Shown here: one piece after another, positions 1-8,366 of the stretch
Position numbering within the stretch: the first letter of the stretch is position 1
Layout of the letters: every line of letters begins with the position of its first letter
Assembly: GCF_900217235.1 (NCBI RefSeq)
Contig: NZ_LT907975.1
Span: 1,283,501 to 1,347,500, forward strand
DNA from: Pseudodesulfovibrio profundus
GTDB taxonomy: Bacteria > Desulfobacterota > Desulfovibrionia > Desulfovibrionales > Desulfovibrionaceae
Direction of reading: 5' to 3'
DNA: 64,000 nt
The notes under the pieces: model-generated
What the model was told of the DNA's origin: nothing
Databases searched by the model: none
Seen by the model: only the letters and a program-made list of their open reading frames with translations
Program-made: the position numbers and the translations under genes

Positions 1-312
1 GACGGTCAGGCCATTGGTGGCACATGCCGCCATGGCCGCACCCCTCGCCTGCCCCAGTTTGAGGGCAGACGAAGGATTCTTGGAAACAAAAACGTTTTCA
101 ATGGCCGCCTCCACAGGACCGTGGAGCTTGATCAACTCATCGAGTTTATCAAAGATGACACCCAGCCGCGTTCCCATGTCTTTCTTGACCGGAGTACGGA
201 TAGTGCCGGTTTCGATAAGCTCGGCCTGACCGGATATTTCGCGGACTATGCCATATCCCGTCACCCGTGAACCGGGGTCGAGACCAATAACGATCAGACC
301 GTTGCCGCTCAT
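1..312 (-). CDS. ruvC: RuvC Holliday-junction endonuclease, partial (N-terminal 104 residues)
   Basis: RuvC cuts four-way DNA junctions together with the RuvAB branch-migration motor in recombinational repair. The reverse strand reads [20 protein letters not shown], with the first catalytic Asp in the GLDPGS motif, followed by an IENVFVSKNP segment carrying the conserved Glu and then LKLGQARG. These are the RuvC hallmarks of the RNase H-like fold. The gene runs off the left window edge, so only about 60 percent of a usual ~165-residue protein is visible. Its ATG overlaps the yebC stop by one base (TAATG), which indicates translational coupling; yebC-ruvC is a widespread bacterial pair. Confidence 0.95.
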   Translation of the reverse strand, partial: MSGNGLIVIGLDPGSRVTGYGIVREISGQAELIETGTIRTPVKKDMGTRLGVIFDKLDELIKLHGPVEAAIENVFVSKNPSSALKLGQARGAAMAACATNGLTV

Positions 313-1055
313 TATTCTTCGTTGAACAGTTCGTCAGGGAAGTCGGCGTTCAGGTAGATTTTCTGAACGTCATCGTTGTCTTCCAGAGTGTCATACAACT
401 TCATGACTTTCTTGCCGGTCTCGACATCCACGGGAACGAGGTTCTCGGGGACCTGGCTGACTTCTGCGTTCTGGAATTCCATTTCCGCATCGGTGAAAGC
501 CTGCTGCACGGCCATGAAATCGCCGGGCTCAGTCTGAACGGTGAAGGTGTCACCATCGTCAATGATATCGTCTGCACCAGCTTCGAGACCGACTTCCATC
601 AGTTCGTCTTCGGTGTATTTTTCTTTATCAAAAACGATGACGCCTTTTTTATTGAACATGTATGCCACAGCGCCAGCTTCAGCCATGTTGCCGCCATGCT
701 TGGAAAAGGCGTGACGAATCTCGGCAACGACACGATTCTTGTTGTCGGTTGCGACATCGACCAGAATAGCGACACCACCGGGAGCATACCCTTCATAGAG
801 AATCTCAAGAATATCGCCGCCAGCCAGTTCGCCGGTGCCCTTCTTGATGGCGTTTTCAATCTTGTCCTTGGGCAGGTTCACCTGCTTGGCTTTCTGGATG
901 GCGAGCCGGAGGGCGGAGTTGTCCTCAGGGTTGCCGCCACCGGCCTTGGCTGCAAGAATGATATCCTTGGCGGCCTTGGTGAAAAACTTTGCCTTTTTGG
1001 CGTCCTGACGCCCTTTGCGGTGCTGAATGTTAGCCCATTTACTATGTCCGGCCAT
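312..1055 (-). CDS. yebC: YebC/PmpR (TACO1) family protein
   Basis: YebC-type proteins have been described as DNA-binding regulators and as ribosome-associated factors that help translate difficult proline stretches. The 247-residue protein starts [15 protein letters not shown], the family signature, and has full family length. Later conserved blocks are GGGNPEDN near residue 40 and [17 protein letters not shown] near residue 75. The ATG is preceded by a strong AGGAGG site 5-6 bases upstream. It lies upstream of, and is coupled to, ruvC. Confidence 0.97.
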   Translation of the reverse strand: MAGHSKWANIQHRKGRQDAKKAKFFTKAAKDIILAAKAGGGNPEDNSALRLAIQKAKQVNLPKDKIENAIKKGTGELAGGDILEILYEGYAPGGVAILVDVATDNKNRVVAEIRHAFSKHGGNMAEAGAVAYMFNKKGVIVFDKEKYTEDELMEVGLEAGADDIIDDGDTFTVQTEPGDFMAVQQAFTDAEMEFQNAEVSQVPENLVPVDVETGKKVMKLYDTLEDNDDVQKIYLNADFPDELFNEE

Positions 1056-1112
1056 GTTTCCTCCTGAATATGGTCAATACAATATGATCTATTGTTATCG
1101 GGGTCGGTTATC

Positions 1113-1712
1113 TTATACGTCCGCGCCCTTAAAGCCAAGCGCCACGATAAATATCTCCTTGGACTCGGAGCGTGAGCTGTAAGGCTTGAAATTTTTGATT
1201 TTTCCGAAGTATGGACGTAAGGAATCACGGTATTCCTTTGTCTCGCCGCCTTCAAAAATCTTGACGGCGAAATTACCGCCCTTCTTCAGATACTTGAGGG
1301 CGACCTCAAAGGCGCGTTCACACAATTCCAGGGAATTGGCCTGATCCGCGAATTTGATACCAGTGGTTTTCGGAGCCATGTCACTGATGATGACATCGAA
1401 GGGCCGATGGGGTTCCATGGCTTCGAGCAGTTCTGGCGAATCGGAAAAGACGTCTGCCTGCAAAAAGGTTATGTTCGGCGGGAAGGAATGCTTGGTTTCC
1501 TGAATATCGACACCGAGCACGTGACCGGTTTTACCGACCTTTTCACCGGCGAATTGTGTCCAGGAGCCGGGGGCTGCGCCCAAATCCAGGACAGTCTGGC
1601 CTTTTTTGAAAAGACGAAACCGCTTGTCCATTTCCTTGAGTTTATACACGGACCGTGCGGCGTAGTTTTCCTTTTTGGCCCGCTTGAAATATTTGTCTTG
1701 ATACTGTTTCAT
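1113..1712 (-). CDS. rlmE: 23S rRNA 2'-O-ribose U2552 methyltransferase (FtsJ/RrmJ)
   Basis: This SAM-dependent enzyme methylates the A-loop of 23S rRNA in the assembled 50S subunit. The SAM-binding motif [11 protein letters not shown] is clear. The K-D-K-E catalytic set is visible as Lys in SVYKLKEMD, Asp in [10 protein letters not shown], Lys in AVKIFEG and Glu in SRSESKEIF. At about 199 residues it has normal length. I chose the ATG at 1712 (MKQYQDKYF) because GGGAG sits 9 bases upstream; an in-frame upstream start at 1727 would add five residues. It is transcribed divergently from the next gene with almost no spacer. Confidence 0.95.
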   Translation of the reverse strand: MKQYQDKYFKRAKKENYAARSVYKLKEMDKRFRLFKKGQTVLDLGAAPGSWTQFAGEKVGKTGHVLGVDIQETKHSFPPNITFLQADVFSDSPELLEAMEPHRPFDVIISDMAPKTTGIKFADQANSLELCERAFEVALKYLKKGGNFAVKIFEGGETKEYRDSLRPYFGKIKNFKPYSSRSESKEIFIVALGFKGADV

Positions 1713-1727
1713 AGGTAATACTCCCAT

Positions 1728-3293
1728 GTGGCGTGGAGCGTTTACCTAGCCGAATACGCCACAAAAGCCAAGTGTGCCGTTGTGAACAGACCAAAAAGAA
1801 TTACGATCACCAACGAACTGGGTAATGCCCAGACGCTGCCTGACGACAAAGGACAATTCGAGGTCATACCGGGCGGCCCTCAAACGGTTTTTCTCGGCCT
1901 TGGTCCCGCACCGGGCAAACTGGTCGACTATTTTCCACGCAATATCGAAGCCCGATACATAGAACACCCTGAAATCGCGAGACAGATTGAGAAGTGGGAC
2001 AGCCGTATTCCGGCCACAATGTCGCCTTTGTCTCCCGAGGCGTTCACCCCTGAGATGGCAGGCAAATGCACCATCATTCGATACCGCCCCGGCCTCAAGG
2101 CTTTCCCTTCTTTCTGGGGACCGTTGACGGCACGCACCGCCACTTCGCGACTCCAGCCGGGAACGACAAGCAAATCCGTGTGGCTCCCCCTGGGCGAAGC
2201 CGACCTGTTGAGCAAGGAGCTGACCGCAGCCTTTGAAGAACAAGGCTATACGGTACGCGCACTGGATCGCGAGCAGTTGGAACGCTCCCCCGGCACCGTG
2301 CTGCCCGATCTATTGCAACAGGAAACGCCCGAGCTGTTTCTCTCCGTCAATTTCAAGGGATTGGAGCCGTTTGGACTGGGGTTCAACCTGCTGCGAGAGG
2401 CGGGCGTCCCGGTTGCCATCTGGTTGGTGGACAATCCGTTCAACATCCTGACCAGTGTCAAATCCGGTTACTGGAAAGAAGCGAATCTTTTTGTCACTGA
2501 CCACTCCTTTATCGGCCCGCTCATGAAGTACGGTGCGAGCCATGTCACTCACCTTCCGCTCGCCACCTCGCCCCGATTTTTCGATCAGGGCGGCACGCTC
2601 CCCGATCACGCGGGAGGACTTGAGGATCGGCTTGTGTTTGTCGGACGCTCCGAATTTCCGGGCAAGAACCGATTCTTCGCCGGACTGACGCCCAATCAAC
2701 TCCTGCTGCAAAACGCCGTCGCCATGCTCGACGAAGGGGAACGCCCGCATTTCCACTGGTGGGAGGAGCATATCCGCGCCCAACTCTGGCCCGGCAACAA
2801 TATCCGCCACGTGGGGATCGGGGCCGAAGTCGCGGGATACACGTGGAAGGTTCGATGCCTGTCCGCTGCCGGTGATGCGACCGTAATTTTCGGCGATGAC
2901 AAATGGTCGATCATTAATGGCATCACGGCAGATACGCGGCCGTTTGTCGACTACTACGCCCACCTGCCCGCTATTTATCGAACCGCTGCGGCGACCCTGA
3001 ATATCACGGGCCTCCAACTGCCTGCCGGACTGACACAGCGTCACTTCGACGTCTGGGCCGCCGGCGGTTTTCTGCTCACCGACAACAACCCCGGCCTGAA
3101 ACTTTTCCCCGAGGACCTCTGCGATCCAATTACATTCCGAACCGCGAGTGAAATCCCCACCCTCTTTGCTCAGTTCAAACACGAAACCCAGGAAAAGAGC
3201 GCTCTGCGCGACGCATGGCGGCAGCATATCCTCAACAACCACACATACGCCCACCGCATCACAACGATTCTGGAGACCATCCAATCCCCCTGA
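1728..3293 (+). CDS. CgeB-like glycosyltransferase family protein
   Basis: A 521-residue protein resembling the CgeB / DUF3880-plus-Glyco_trans_1_2 proteins common near flagellar and surface-glycan genes of deltaproteobacteria. The middle region ([13 protein letters not shown], then [12 protein letters not shown]) matches the N-terminal half of that family. The C-terminal part ([18 protein letters not shown] followed by LF) matches the C-terminal donor-binding segment, where the conserved Glu/Asp region gives way to a strand and helix. The extra N-terminal ~150 residues are not recognised. The start is taken at a GTG with a poor ribosome site, so the true start may lie downstream. Substrate and acceptor are unknown. 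Confidence 0.7.
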   Translation: MAWSVYLAEYATKAKCAVVNRPKRITITNELGNAQTLPDDKGQFEVIPGGPQTVFLGLGPAPGKLVDYFPRNIEARYIEHPEIARQIEKWDSRIPATMSPLSPEAFTPEMAGKCTIIRYRPGLKAFPSFWGPLTARTATSRLQPGTTSKSVWLPLGEADLLSKELTAAFEEQGYTVRALDREQLERSPGTVLPDLLQQETPELFLSVNFKGLEPFGLGFNLLREAGVPVAIWLVDNPFNILTSVKSGYWKEANLFVTDHSFIGPLMKYGASHVTHLPLATSPRFFDQGGTLPDHAGGLEDRLVFVGRSEFPGKNRFFAGLTPNQLLLQNAVAMLDEGERPHFHWWEEHIRAQLWPGNNIRHVGIGAEVAGYTWKVRCLSAAGDATVIFGDDKWSIINGITADTRPFVDYYAHLPAIYRTAAATLNITGLQLPAGLTQRHFDVWAAGGFLLTDNNPGLKLFPEDLCDPITFRTASEIPTLFAQFKHETQEKSALRDAWRQHILNNHTYAHRITTILETIQSP

Positions 3294-3348
3294 TCCCACA
3301 GGGGGGTTGTTTCAATGCAGAAAACGGGCTAATGGAATCTATCAATCC

Positions 3349-3424
3349 GGGGACGTAGCTCAGCTGGGAGAGCGCTGCCTTCGCAAGGCAGAAGTCGGGA
3401 GTTCAAATCTCTTCGTCTCCACCA
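3349..3424 (+). tRNA. tRNA-Ala (anticodon CGC)
   Basis: A complete cloverleaf can be folded by eye. Acceptor arms GGGGACG and CGTCTCC pair with a G3:U70 wobble, the alanine identity element. The anticodon stem CTGCC/GGCAG encloses the loop TTCGCAA (anticodon CGC). A T-loop TTCAAAT and an encoded CCA end at 3424 complete it. The accessory island begins directly downstream, so its 3' end is a plausible integration site. Confidence 0.93.
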
Positions 3425-3427
3425 GAA

Positions 3428-3475
3428 ACATAAAATCCTTTCAGCCGCTTAGCTGAGAGTATTTTTGTTTTATGT
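3428..3475 (+). terminator. Hairpin just downstream of tRNA-Ala
   Basis: Outer arms ACATAAAA (3428-3435) and TTTTATGT (3468-3475) and inner arms CAGC/GCTG form an interrupted stem with a T-rich 3' side. It begins a few bases after the tRNA CCA. It probably terminates the tRNA transcript, although it could equally be part of an attachment-site arm. Confidence 0.4.
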
Positions 3476-3480
3476 CATTT

Positions 3481-3499
3481 TGTACAACCCCTGTACAAC
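3481..3499 (+). repeat. Direct repeat TGTACAAC x2 (11-bp period)
   Basis: TGTACAAC occurs at 3481-3488 and 3492-3499, about 60 bases past the tRNA-Ala end. Short direct repeats beside a tRNA 3' end resemble arm-type integrase sites, but no integrase gene is nearby. Confidence 0.5.
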
Positions 3500-3572
3500 T
3501 TTTCTTATCGGTACTCACCCTCTGTGTATTGATAATACCAATAGTAAGAACATGCACAATCCATAAAAAATA

Positions 3573-3602
3573 AAGAGTCACCGGCACATGCCAGCGACTC
3601 TT
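3573..3602 (-). terminator. Rho-independent terminator of the minus-strand island operon
   Basis: On the minus strand AAGAGTC pairs with GACTCTT, with a second GGC/GCC step inside, and the stem is followed by TTTATTTTTT. It lies six bases after the stop of the last small gene, as expected for the end of this operon. Confidence 0.8.
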
Positions 3603-3607
3603 CGTTC

Positions 3608-3793
3608 TTACATTTCCCGAACAATCAACTTTTCGTCATTTGATTCTTCTCCACTCTCATTGTCCTCTTCCTCCAATTCGTCCTCATCGTGTTCAACGAA
3701 ACGAAACTTTTCACCCTCTTCCCTGACGAAGACTCCGGTCACAACCATAACGCCAACAGCAACTCCACCGATGGAGACCCATAAATCACACAT
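3608..3793 (-). CDS. Small membrane protein with acidic tail
   Basis: A 61-residue protein. Residues 5-24 (WVSIGGVAVGVMVVTGVF) form one membrane helix. The rest is a strongly acidic, probably cytoplasmic tail rich in E and D, with EDELEEEDN in the middle. The ATG has AAGGTGAT upstream. It is the last gene of the minus-strand series and is followed at once by a good terminator, which favours a real gene over a chance frame. The family is not recognised. A cytoplasmic-side partner in the AAA+/VWA module is conceivable but unproven. Confidence 0.6.
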   Translation of the reverse strand: MCDLWVSIGGVAVGVMVVTGVFVREEGEKFRFVEHDEDELEEEDNESGEESNDEKLIVREM

Positions 3794-3807
3794 GATATCA
3801 CCTTTGT

Positions 3808-4143
3808 CTATATTTCGAATTCAGTGCCACAGCGGTTGCAGCGGTATTTGCAGATGACATGTCGATCGATGTGCTCGCCGACTTGGTTGCCTACAGCGGA
3901 ACCTGCAAAGAAGCCCGCAAGGGCTCCGGCCAAACCTCCAGCAAGGACTCCAAGGCAGGTGCCGAAGACCGGGACCACCGAGCCGATAACTCCCCCTGTC
4001 GCTGCGCCAGAAGACGCGCCGTAGTATCCAGCACATCCTCCGGCTACGCCGCCAGCAGCGGTTCCAGCTTTTTGGGTGGTATTTACCAAAACGACGAAAG
4101 CCGAACTTTCGCAGCTCGGGCATTTGGGGATCTCTTTATCCAT
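3808..4143 (-). CDS. Zinc-ribbon protein with internal glycine-zipper membrane hairpin
   Basis: A 111-residue protein in three parts. An N-terminal CPSC pair lies near residue 8. A long Gly/Ala/Ser-rich hydrophobic stretch (about residues 25-90) has repeated GxxxG spacing such as GGVAGGCAG and AGGLAGALAGFFAG. A C-terminal CNRCG pair lies near residue 103. The two Cys pairs look like the halves of one zinc ribbon split by a glycine-zipper membrane segment. The start is the ATG at 4143, with GAGGAG six bases upstream; an upstream in-frame start would add 15 poorly supported residues. It lies 23 bases after the VWA gene and is probably co-transcribed. Confidence 0.75.
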   Translation of the reverse strand: MDKEIPKCPSCESSAFVVLVNTTQKAGTAAGGVAGGCAGYYGASSGAATGGVIGSVVPVFGTCLGVLAGGLAGALAGFFAGSAVGNQVGEHIDRHVICKYRCNRCGTEFEI

Positions 4144-4166
4144 ATTCTCCTCATGATTGTTTGCGG

Positions 4167-5732
4167 TTATTTGAGAAGTGCTCCACAAAGCATACCGAAC
4201 ATGGCAGGGGGCAGCTCAGTCAAGTCGTTGATAGTACGACTATGATCGGGAAGCAGTTTGGAGATGGCTTCGGACATGATGCCCAGTCCGTAGATTTCGA
4301 CGCCGAAACGCCTTCCACTTTCAATGGCATCGAGTGCCAAATTGAAAGAATCGGGATCTCCGTCTGTTAGAATAAGGATGATCTTCCTGGATTCGTGAAG
4401 CGGTTGCACTTGCTGAAGAACCCACCACAAGGCTTCACCGAGAGGCGTAAAGCCGGTAGCGCTCATGTCGAAGTTGGCGTGAAGCCGTTCTCCATGCCTC
4501 AGTATCGGGCAGACAGTGGGGCCAGTGCCATTATCATTTCCACCATCTGTGGGAGAACCTGCCGGGAATACCGTCACAGCCCCACTGATGCCGTCAATGG
4601 TATCCAGCGCCGTGGCCACGGCATGACAGACCTGTGTGGTCAGCGCGATACGCCGCCGCATGGAGCCGGAACAATCCAGCAAGATATGCACGGCGGTGTC
4701 GATACCCACACGCTGACCATCCCGCTTAAACACGCGAGCATCAGCCACCGACACGCGATGCAGTTGCCGTGCATCCAATCGGCCATTACGACCAACCTTG
4801 CTTCGAGTCATTACTGACGACTGAAGCAGACCTTGTAGTTGCGTCCGCAGGGCAATTGATGCCCGCCTTATTGCGGCAGTATCCTCGGCTTCAAGAGGTT
4901 TTGTCTTCTTGATGCCAACTTGTGCGACATGAAGGGATTCGTCCAATTCTTTGGGTGTTTCCCTACGCAGCCTGCCTGCCAGGAGTTCACCTAGGTCATC
5001 AGGGAGATCATTCTCATCAAAACGAATCAACCGTTTCAAAGCGTCCGAAGGTAGTGCATTAGGCGTCCCCTTTTCAGCCGAATTACCTGAGTTCGATCCC
5101 CCATTTTGCCGGGGCTGAGAAGCCAATTTCTCCTTGAGAAGCGAAACGACTTCCCGAGCATAGAGGATGCAGTCCTGAGTGGAATCGCAGTACGCATTCA
5201 CCTTTATCAAGACATGATTCAACCGCCCGATCAGGCCAGGATAATTGGCTTCAAGGAAGTCGCCGACATCGTCCCGTTGTTCGGTCAGTGACGGTACGTC
5301 CCATGCCCGAACCGACAGCAACAGCCAATTCAAAATGGCCATGGCCGGGTTGGTTGAGTTTTCCGATGCATTCCCGAAAAGATGCCGGATGAGCCAGTTG
5401 AAGTTCGACCGACAGCCGGGGAATAGCCGGGCCAGCCGGTGCTCAACGCGCCAGTCCTCGAACGTATTCCAAACGTGCATCTCCAAGGGAGTCAGATTCG
5501 CCAGCCTGAGCCAGTCAAATCGCGTCTCTCGGATATGCGCGGCCTCATGGTCGATGTAACCGCGAGCCAAGCCTATTAGCGTCTCGCTGCATTCCAATGG
5601 CAATGCGGGCAGGTGGATGGTGTTCCCATCCGTATATGCCCCTCTGCCGCCGATGACGACTTTTACGCCGTACTTGCGCCCAAGCACCGAGGCCACCATG
5701 GGCAATGATCGCATGATGAGTTGATTCTTCAT
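4167..5732 (-). CDS. CobT-like VWA-domain protein with N-terminal HExxH motif
   Basis: About 521 residues. The C-terminal third is a von Willebrand A domain with a complete metal-ion (MIDAS) site: DCSGSM near residue 357, a conserved Thr in TGFTPLGEA near 433 and LTDGDPD near 459. The N-terminal part carries YIDHEAAHIRETRFD (residues 64-78), an HExxH motif seen in CobT-like and phage-borne VWA proteins. The middle has a low-complexity N/G/S linker. CobT, NorD and ViaA proteins act as VWA partners of MoxR/CobS-type AAA+ rings, and such an ATPase is encoded two genes upstream. The ATG at 5732 was chosen; tandem GTGs at 5744 would overlap the previous gene by 7 bases. True cobaltochelatase is unlikely because no CobN or cobalamin gene is nearby. 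Confidence 0.85.
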   Translation of the reverse strand: MKNQLIMRSLPMVASVLGRKYGVKVVIGGRGAYTDGNTIHLPALPLECSETLIGLARGYIDHEAAHIRETRFDWLRLANLTPLEMHVWNTFEDWRVEHRLARLFPGCRSNFNWLIRHLFGNASENSTNPAMAILNWLLLSVRAWDVPSLTEQRDDVGDFLEANYPGLIGRLNHVLIKVNAYCDSTQDCILYAREVVSLLKEKLASQPRQNGGSNSGNSAEKGTPNALPSDALKRLIRFDENDLPDDLGELLAGRLRRETPKELDESLHVAQVGIKKTKPLEAEDTAAIRRASIALRTQLQGLLQSSVMTRSKVGRNGRLDARQLHRVSVADARVFKRDGQRVGIDTAVHILLDCSGSMRRRIALTTQVCHAVATALDTIDGISGAVTVFPAGSPTDGGNDNGTGPTVCPILRHGERLHANFDMSATGFTPLGEALWWVLQQVQPLHESRKIILILTDGDPDSFNLALDAIESGRRFGVEIYGLGIMSEAISKLLPDHSRTINDLTELPPAMFGMLCGALLK

Positions 5733-5737
5733 GTCGA

Positions 5738-6706
5738 TCACCACAACCCGTGGCTGTCTATCTGATGCTCGTGCACCGGTTCAGGAACAAAGTCAGTGGT
5801 GTCCAAAGGTATTTCACCAGTCACAACCGGGATCGTATCCGCAACCAGGCCAGACAAGATGTCGGCTGCATCCTGACCGTCCAGGATTTTCTGACCATGG
5901 GCAATTAGCGTCACAGGATCACGTAGGAGCGAGACCACGCCTTGCAACAGAACCAATACGCTGCCATGGATGTACCCGCGAGCAGGCACACGGTTGAATG
6001 TCGTATCCAGTAAGTCCACAACCGGCACAACACGAGGTTCTACGAAGCTCAGGCCAGACAACTTGGAGTGGATGGAACGCAAAGGAGACAACGCCTTATG
6101 CGTCACCTTGTCTTTCCCTTCAAAGCACCTCTTCCATGTGTCGGTAGCGGCTTTAGCCACCTCATCGAAGAGAGTCCCACCAAGGTCTTTGACTTCATCC
6201 TGCAACCCCTGGTGTACGGCATCATCGGTTGGAGGTAACAGCTTGAACAACTGCCACTTGAAGCCGATACGACTACGCACATAATCCGCACTGACGGTAG
6301 AACTACCGATCAAACTCTCCCAACCAGGATGCTGTGAGATCCAGTCCCGCACAGCCTCGTCATAACGATTGAGGAACTGTTCCTTTGCAGCCAGGAAGTC
6401 ATCTCGAATCACGGTCAGCTCAGACACAATGTCATCAGCCTTATCTTCAGGAATGGCCCATCCACCGAGGAAGCGAACACCGGTTCTATCCAGCAGGTTG
6501 ACTGCACGCGCTTTGAGCGTACCGAAGATACGTAGCTCCTGAGGGTTGCAGATCTTCTTGCTGCCAAGAGAAGCAAGCTCTTCAGGCGGCAAATCAGCAC
6601 CACCAAAATCTGCCGGTGTCAGCTTCTTCCGAGCAGTCCAGATGTTTACATCCAGATTTAAGGCCATCAAATTGTCGAGCACAGTGATGTCCGTATGGGT
6701 ATCCAT
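5738..6706 (-). CDS. DUF3150 family protein
   Basis: A 322-residue soluble protein matching the DUF3150 type found between CobS-like ATPases and CobT-like VWA genes on conjugative elements and phages. Recognisable parts are an N-terminal LNLDVNIWTARKKLTP segment, a G-x-RFLGGWAIPE motif near residue 78 and a mostly helical middle. No catalytic motif is visible. It starts two bases after the ATPase stop and overlaps or abuts the VWA start, so the three are translated as a unit. A structural or adaptor role in the ATPase complex is inferred. Confidence 0.75.
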   Translation of the reverse strand: MDTHTDITVLDNLMALNLDVNIWTARKKLTPADFGGADLPPEELASLGSKKICNPQELRIFGTLKARAVNLLDRTGVRFLGGWAIPEDKADDIVSELTVIRDDFLAAKEQFLNRYDEAVRDWISQHPGWESLIGSSTVSADYVRSRIGFKWQLFKLLPPTDDAVHQGLQDEVKDLGGTLFDEVAKAATDTWKRCFEGKDKVTHKALSPLRSIHSKLSGLSFVEPRVVPVVDLLDTTFNRVPARGYIHGSVLVLLQGVVSLLRDPVTLIAHGQKILDGQDAADILSGLVADTIPVVTGEIPLDTTDFVPEPVHEHQIDSHGLW

Positions 6707-6708
6707 AA

Positions 6709-7692
6709 TTACTCCTTGTTTTCTTGTGGGAATATGCGTTGAGCCAGTTCGTGCAGAATGGTCCGGGTTTCGGAACTTGCACGATAGCCAAGAGCGCGAT
6801 CAAGCGCGTAAGTCACAGGCTGAATGCCTTGCCTTGCGAGAGGTTGAAATCGGACAGTGAGGTCTGCCCACCGAATGAGGGTACGGGTCGAGAACGTCAC
6901 TTCAATGGTGTCACGGTAATTGCCATCAGCTTCACCCATGAAAAGTTTGCGAATCTCATTGGCAAATTCAACCATCTTGGTCCGTACTTCTTTCGGGAGT
7001 TTGGGAGCTTTTCGGTGTAGCAGTTCTCGCTCATCTTTAGGCTTGGGATAGCCAATTTTACAGAGCCAAAAGCGGTCCATGAAAGCCAGGTTCTGCCGAA
7101 GTGTGCCTTGATAGAGACCGGTTTCATCCGTCCCTCCATTAGTGTTGGCTGTGGCTGCAAATCGGAACAATGGATGGGGTTTTATCACTTCACCTCCATT
7201 CTCAGCGATGCACAGCGGATCGCTGTCCAGAATTCCGTTGAGGCCAGCAGCAGTCGCCGGGTCGAGCAGGTCGATCTCGTTGAGGAGGAAGAGCCCTCCG
7301 AATTTCATAGCCAGGGCCAATGGCCCGTACTGAAAACTCATGTTCGAGTCTTCCACGGTCAGATGGCCGACCATATCCGGGAACTCCAGTCGCCCATGTC
7401 CGGTGATGTCGAAGACGGGGTAATTGAGCTTGGCGGCAAGCTGTTTGATAAGGCTGGTCTTTCCACTGCCAGCAGGGCCGAACACATAGAGCGGGTCGGA
7501 CGAATCCATGAACCACACGACCGCGTCTCGGCTGGAATCATGGAACAGGTACTCAGAGTTAAGGTCAGGGGTGAACGAAGATGCGGACGCAAATCCACGG
7601 ACCTTGCGTTTGGACTTCTTGCCACTGAAAATTTCACCGGCGTCATGATCGATTGGCTGCAAAGATTGCAGTTCCTTGAGAATATCAGTCAT
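6709..7692 (-). CDS. MoxR/CobS-like AAA+ ATPase
   Basis: A 327-residue AAA+ ATPase. Walker A GPAGSGKT is at residues 72-79, Walker B LFLLNEID at about 134-141 with the NEID form usual in MoxR/CobS relatives, sensor 1 lies in AATANTNG near 179-186, and a candidate arginine finger is in MDRFW near 207. Members form hexameric rings that remodel target proteins through a VWA partner. AAAGGAG precedes the ATG by eight bases, and a terminator-like hairpin lies just upstream of that site. Full length and close packing with DUF3150 and VWA genes support a functional trio. Confidence 0.9.
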   Translation of the reverse strand: MTDILKELQSLQPIDHDAGEIFSGKKSKRKVRGFASASSFTPDLNSEYLFHDSSRDAVVWFMDSSDPLYVFGPAGSGKTSLIKQLAAKLNYPVFDITGHGRLEFPDMVGHLTVEDSNMSFQYGPLALAMKFGGLFLLNEIDLLDPATAAGLNGILDSDPLCIAENGGEVIKPHPLFRFAATANTNGGTDETGLYQGTLRQNLAFMDRFWLCKIGYPKPKDERELLHRKAPKLPKEVRTKMVEFANEIRKLFMGEADGNYRDTIEVTFSTRTLIRWADLTVRFQPLARQGIQPVTYALDRALGYRASSETRTILHELAQRIFPQENKE

Positions 7693-7718
7693 GCTTTTCT
7701 CCTTTGGAAACGAGAAAA

Positions 7719-7746
7719 CCCCGAACCTGCTTGCGCAGATCCGGGG
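7719..7746 (-). terminator. Terminator/attenuator hairpin upstream of the MoxR gene
   Basis: On the minus strand CCCCGG...CTGC pairs with GCAG...CGGGG, and the stem is followed by TTTTCTCG and then the AAAGGAG site of the ATPase gene. It may end the toxin-antitoxin transcript or act as a leader attenuator. A hairpin of the same layout precedes erf. Confidence 0.6.
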
Positions 7747-7774
7747 CTTGGTTTAATTGTATTTTTTTTAACGG

Positions 7775-8044
7775 TTATCTTGATTCTTTCGAATGCCAAA
7801 GTCGTAAAATATACACAGACTCGTCTTTCACGAGGTAGCGCACTACATAGCGACCAAATACGAATTCACGGACGTTTTCGATATCCTCAAGAGGTCGCCC
7901 GATACGGGGCATTTCAATAAATCGGTTGATGGCAGCCTTCAGGTTGAGCACAGTCGTGCTGGCTGTCTCAACGTCATGCTTGGCCAGGAAGTCGTGGAGC
8001 CGTTTCAAGTCCTGAACGGACTCGGGCGAGAACCTTATTCGCAT
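7775..8044 (-). CDS. RelE/ParE-family toxin
   Basis: An 89-residue protein with the RelE/ParE toxin fold signature: IRFSPESVQDLKRLHDFL at the start, IGRPLEDIENVREFVFG in the middle and YVVRYLVKDESVYILRLWH with a basic C-terminal end. Such toxins either cut mRNA on the ribosome (RelE) or poison gyrase (ParE). The conserved hydrophobic and Arg pattern fits the wider superfamily and does not settle which. Its start overlaps the antitoxin end by 10 bases, as usual for antitoxin-first pairs. Confidence 0.88.
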   Translation of the reverse strand: MRIRFSPESVQDLKRLHDFLAKHDVETASTTVLNLKAAINRFIEMPRIGRPLEDIENVREFVFGRYVVRYLVKDESVYILRLWHSKESR

Positions 8045-8307
8045 TCCGGAGCATCCGTTTCTGCTTCAGTTCCCCAGCTGTCCATCCAAGCAAAGACCTC
8101 GTCGCCTTCGACGAACCTCCCAGCCTCTATGCTTTCGATGGCCAACAGAGTTTCTTCGCGACGTTTCGCCTGCTCCTCATGCTCGGCCACAAAGTCAGCC
8201 ATGAACTCCCGCAGGAGATGACTTGAATTTTTGCCTTCGCGTTTGGCTATGGCTTCAAACTTGTTCTTGAGGGCGGTATCGACCCTCGCCCGAATTGTTT
8301 CTTGCAT
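8035..8307 (-). CDS. Ribbon-helix-helix type antitoxin
   Basis: A 90-residue acidic protein with an N-terminal RHH/CopG-like DNA-binding segment (TIRARVDTALKNKFEAIAKRE and SSHLLREFMADF) and an acidic C-terminal part that would bind the toxin. It precedes and overlaps the RelE/ParE gene. It probably autoregulates the pair and may help keep the surrounding element in the genome (inferred from addiction modules in general). Confidence 0.85.
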   Translation of the reverse strand: MQETIRARVDTALKNKFEAIAKREGKNSSHLLREFMADFVAEHEEQAKRREETLLAIESIEAGRFVEGDEVFAWMDSWGTEAETDAPECE

Positions 8308-8366
8308 TGCTCCTCCAATCTGTAGCTACATTATGCCACAGGGGGTGAAGTGTAAACCTTTTTTAC

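Noticed and set aside
4167-7692. Cobaltochelatase CobS-CobT for vitamin B12 synthesis
   Set aside because: The ATPase and VWA proteins resemble these subunits only in the core domains; CobN and other cobalamin genes are absent and the context is a mobile element.
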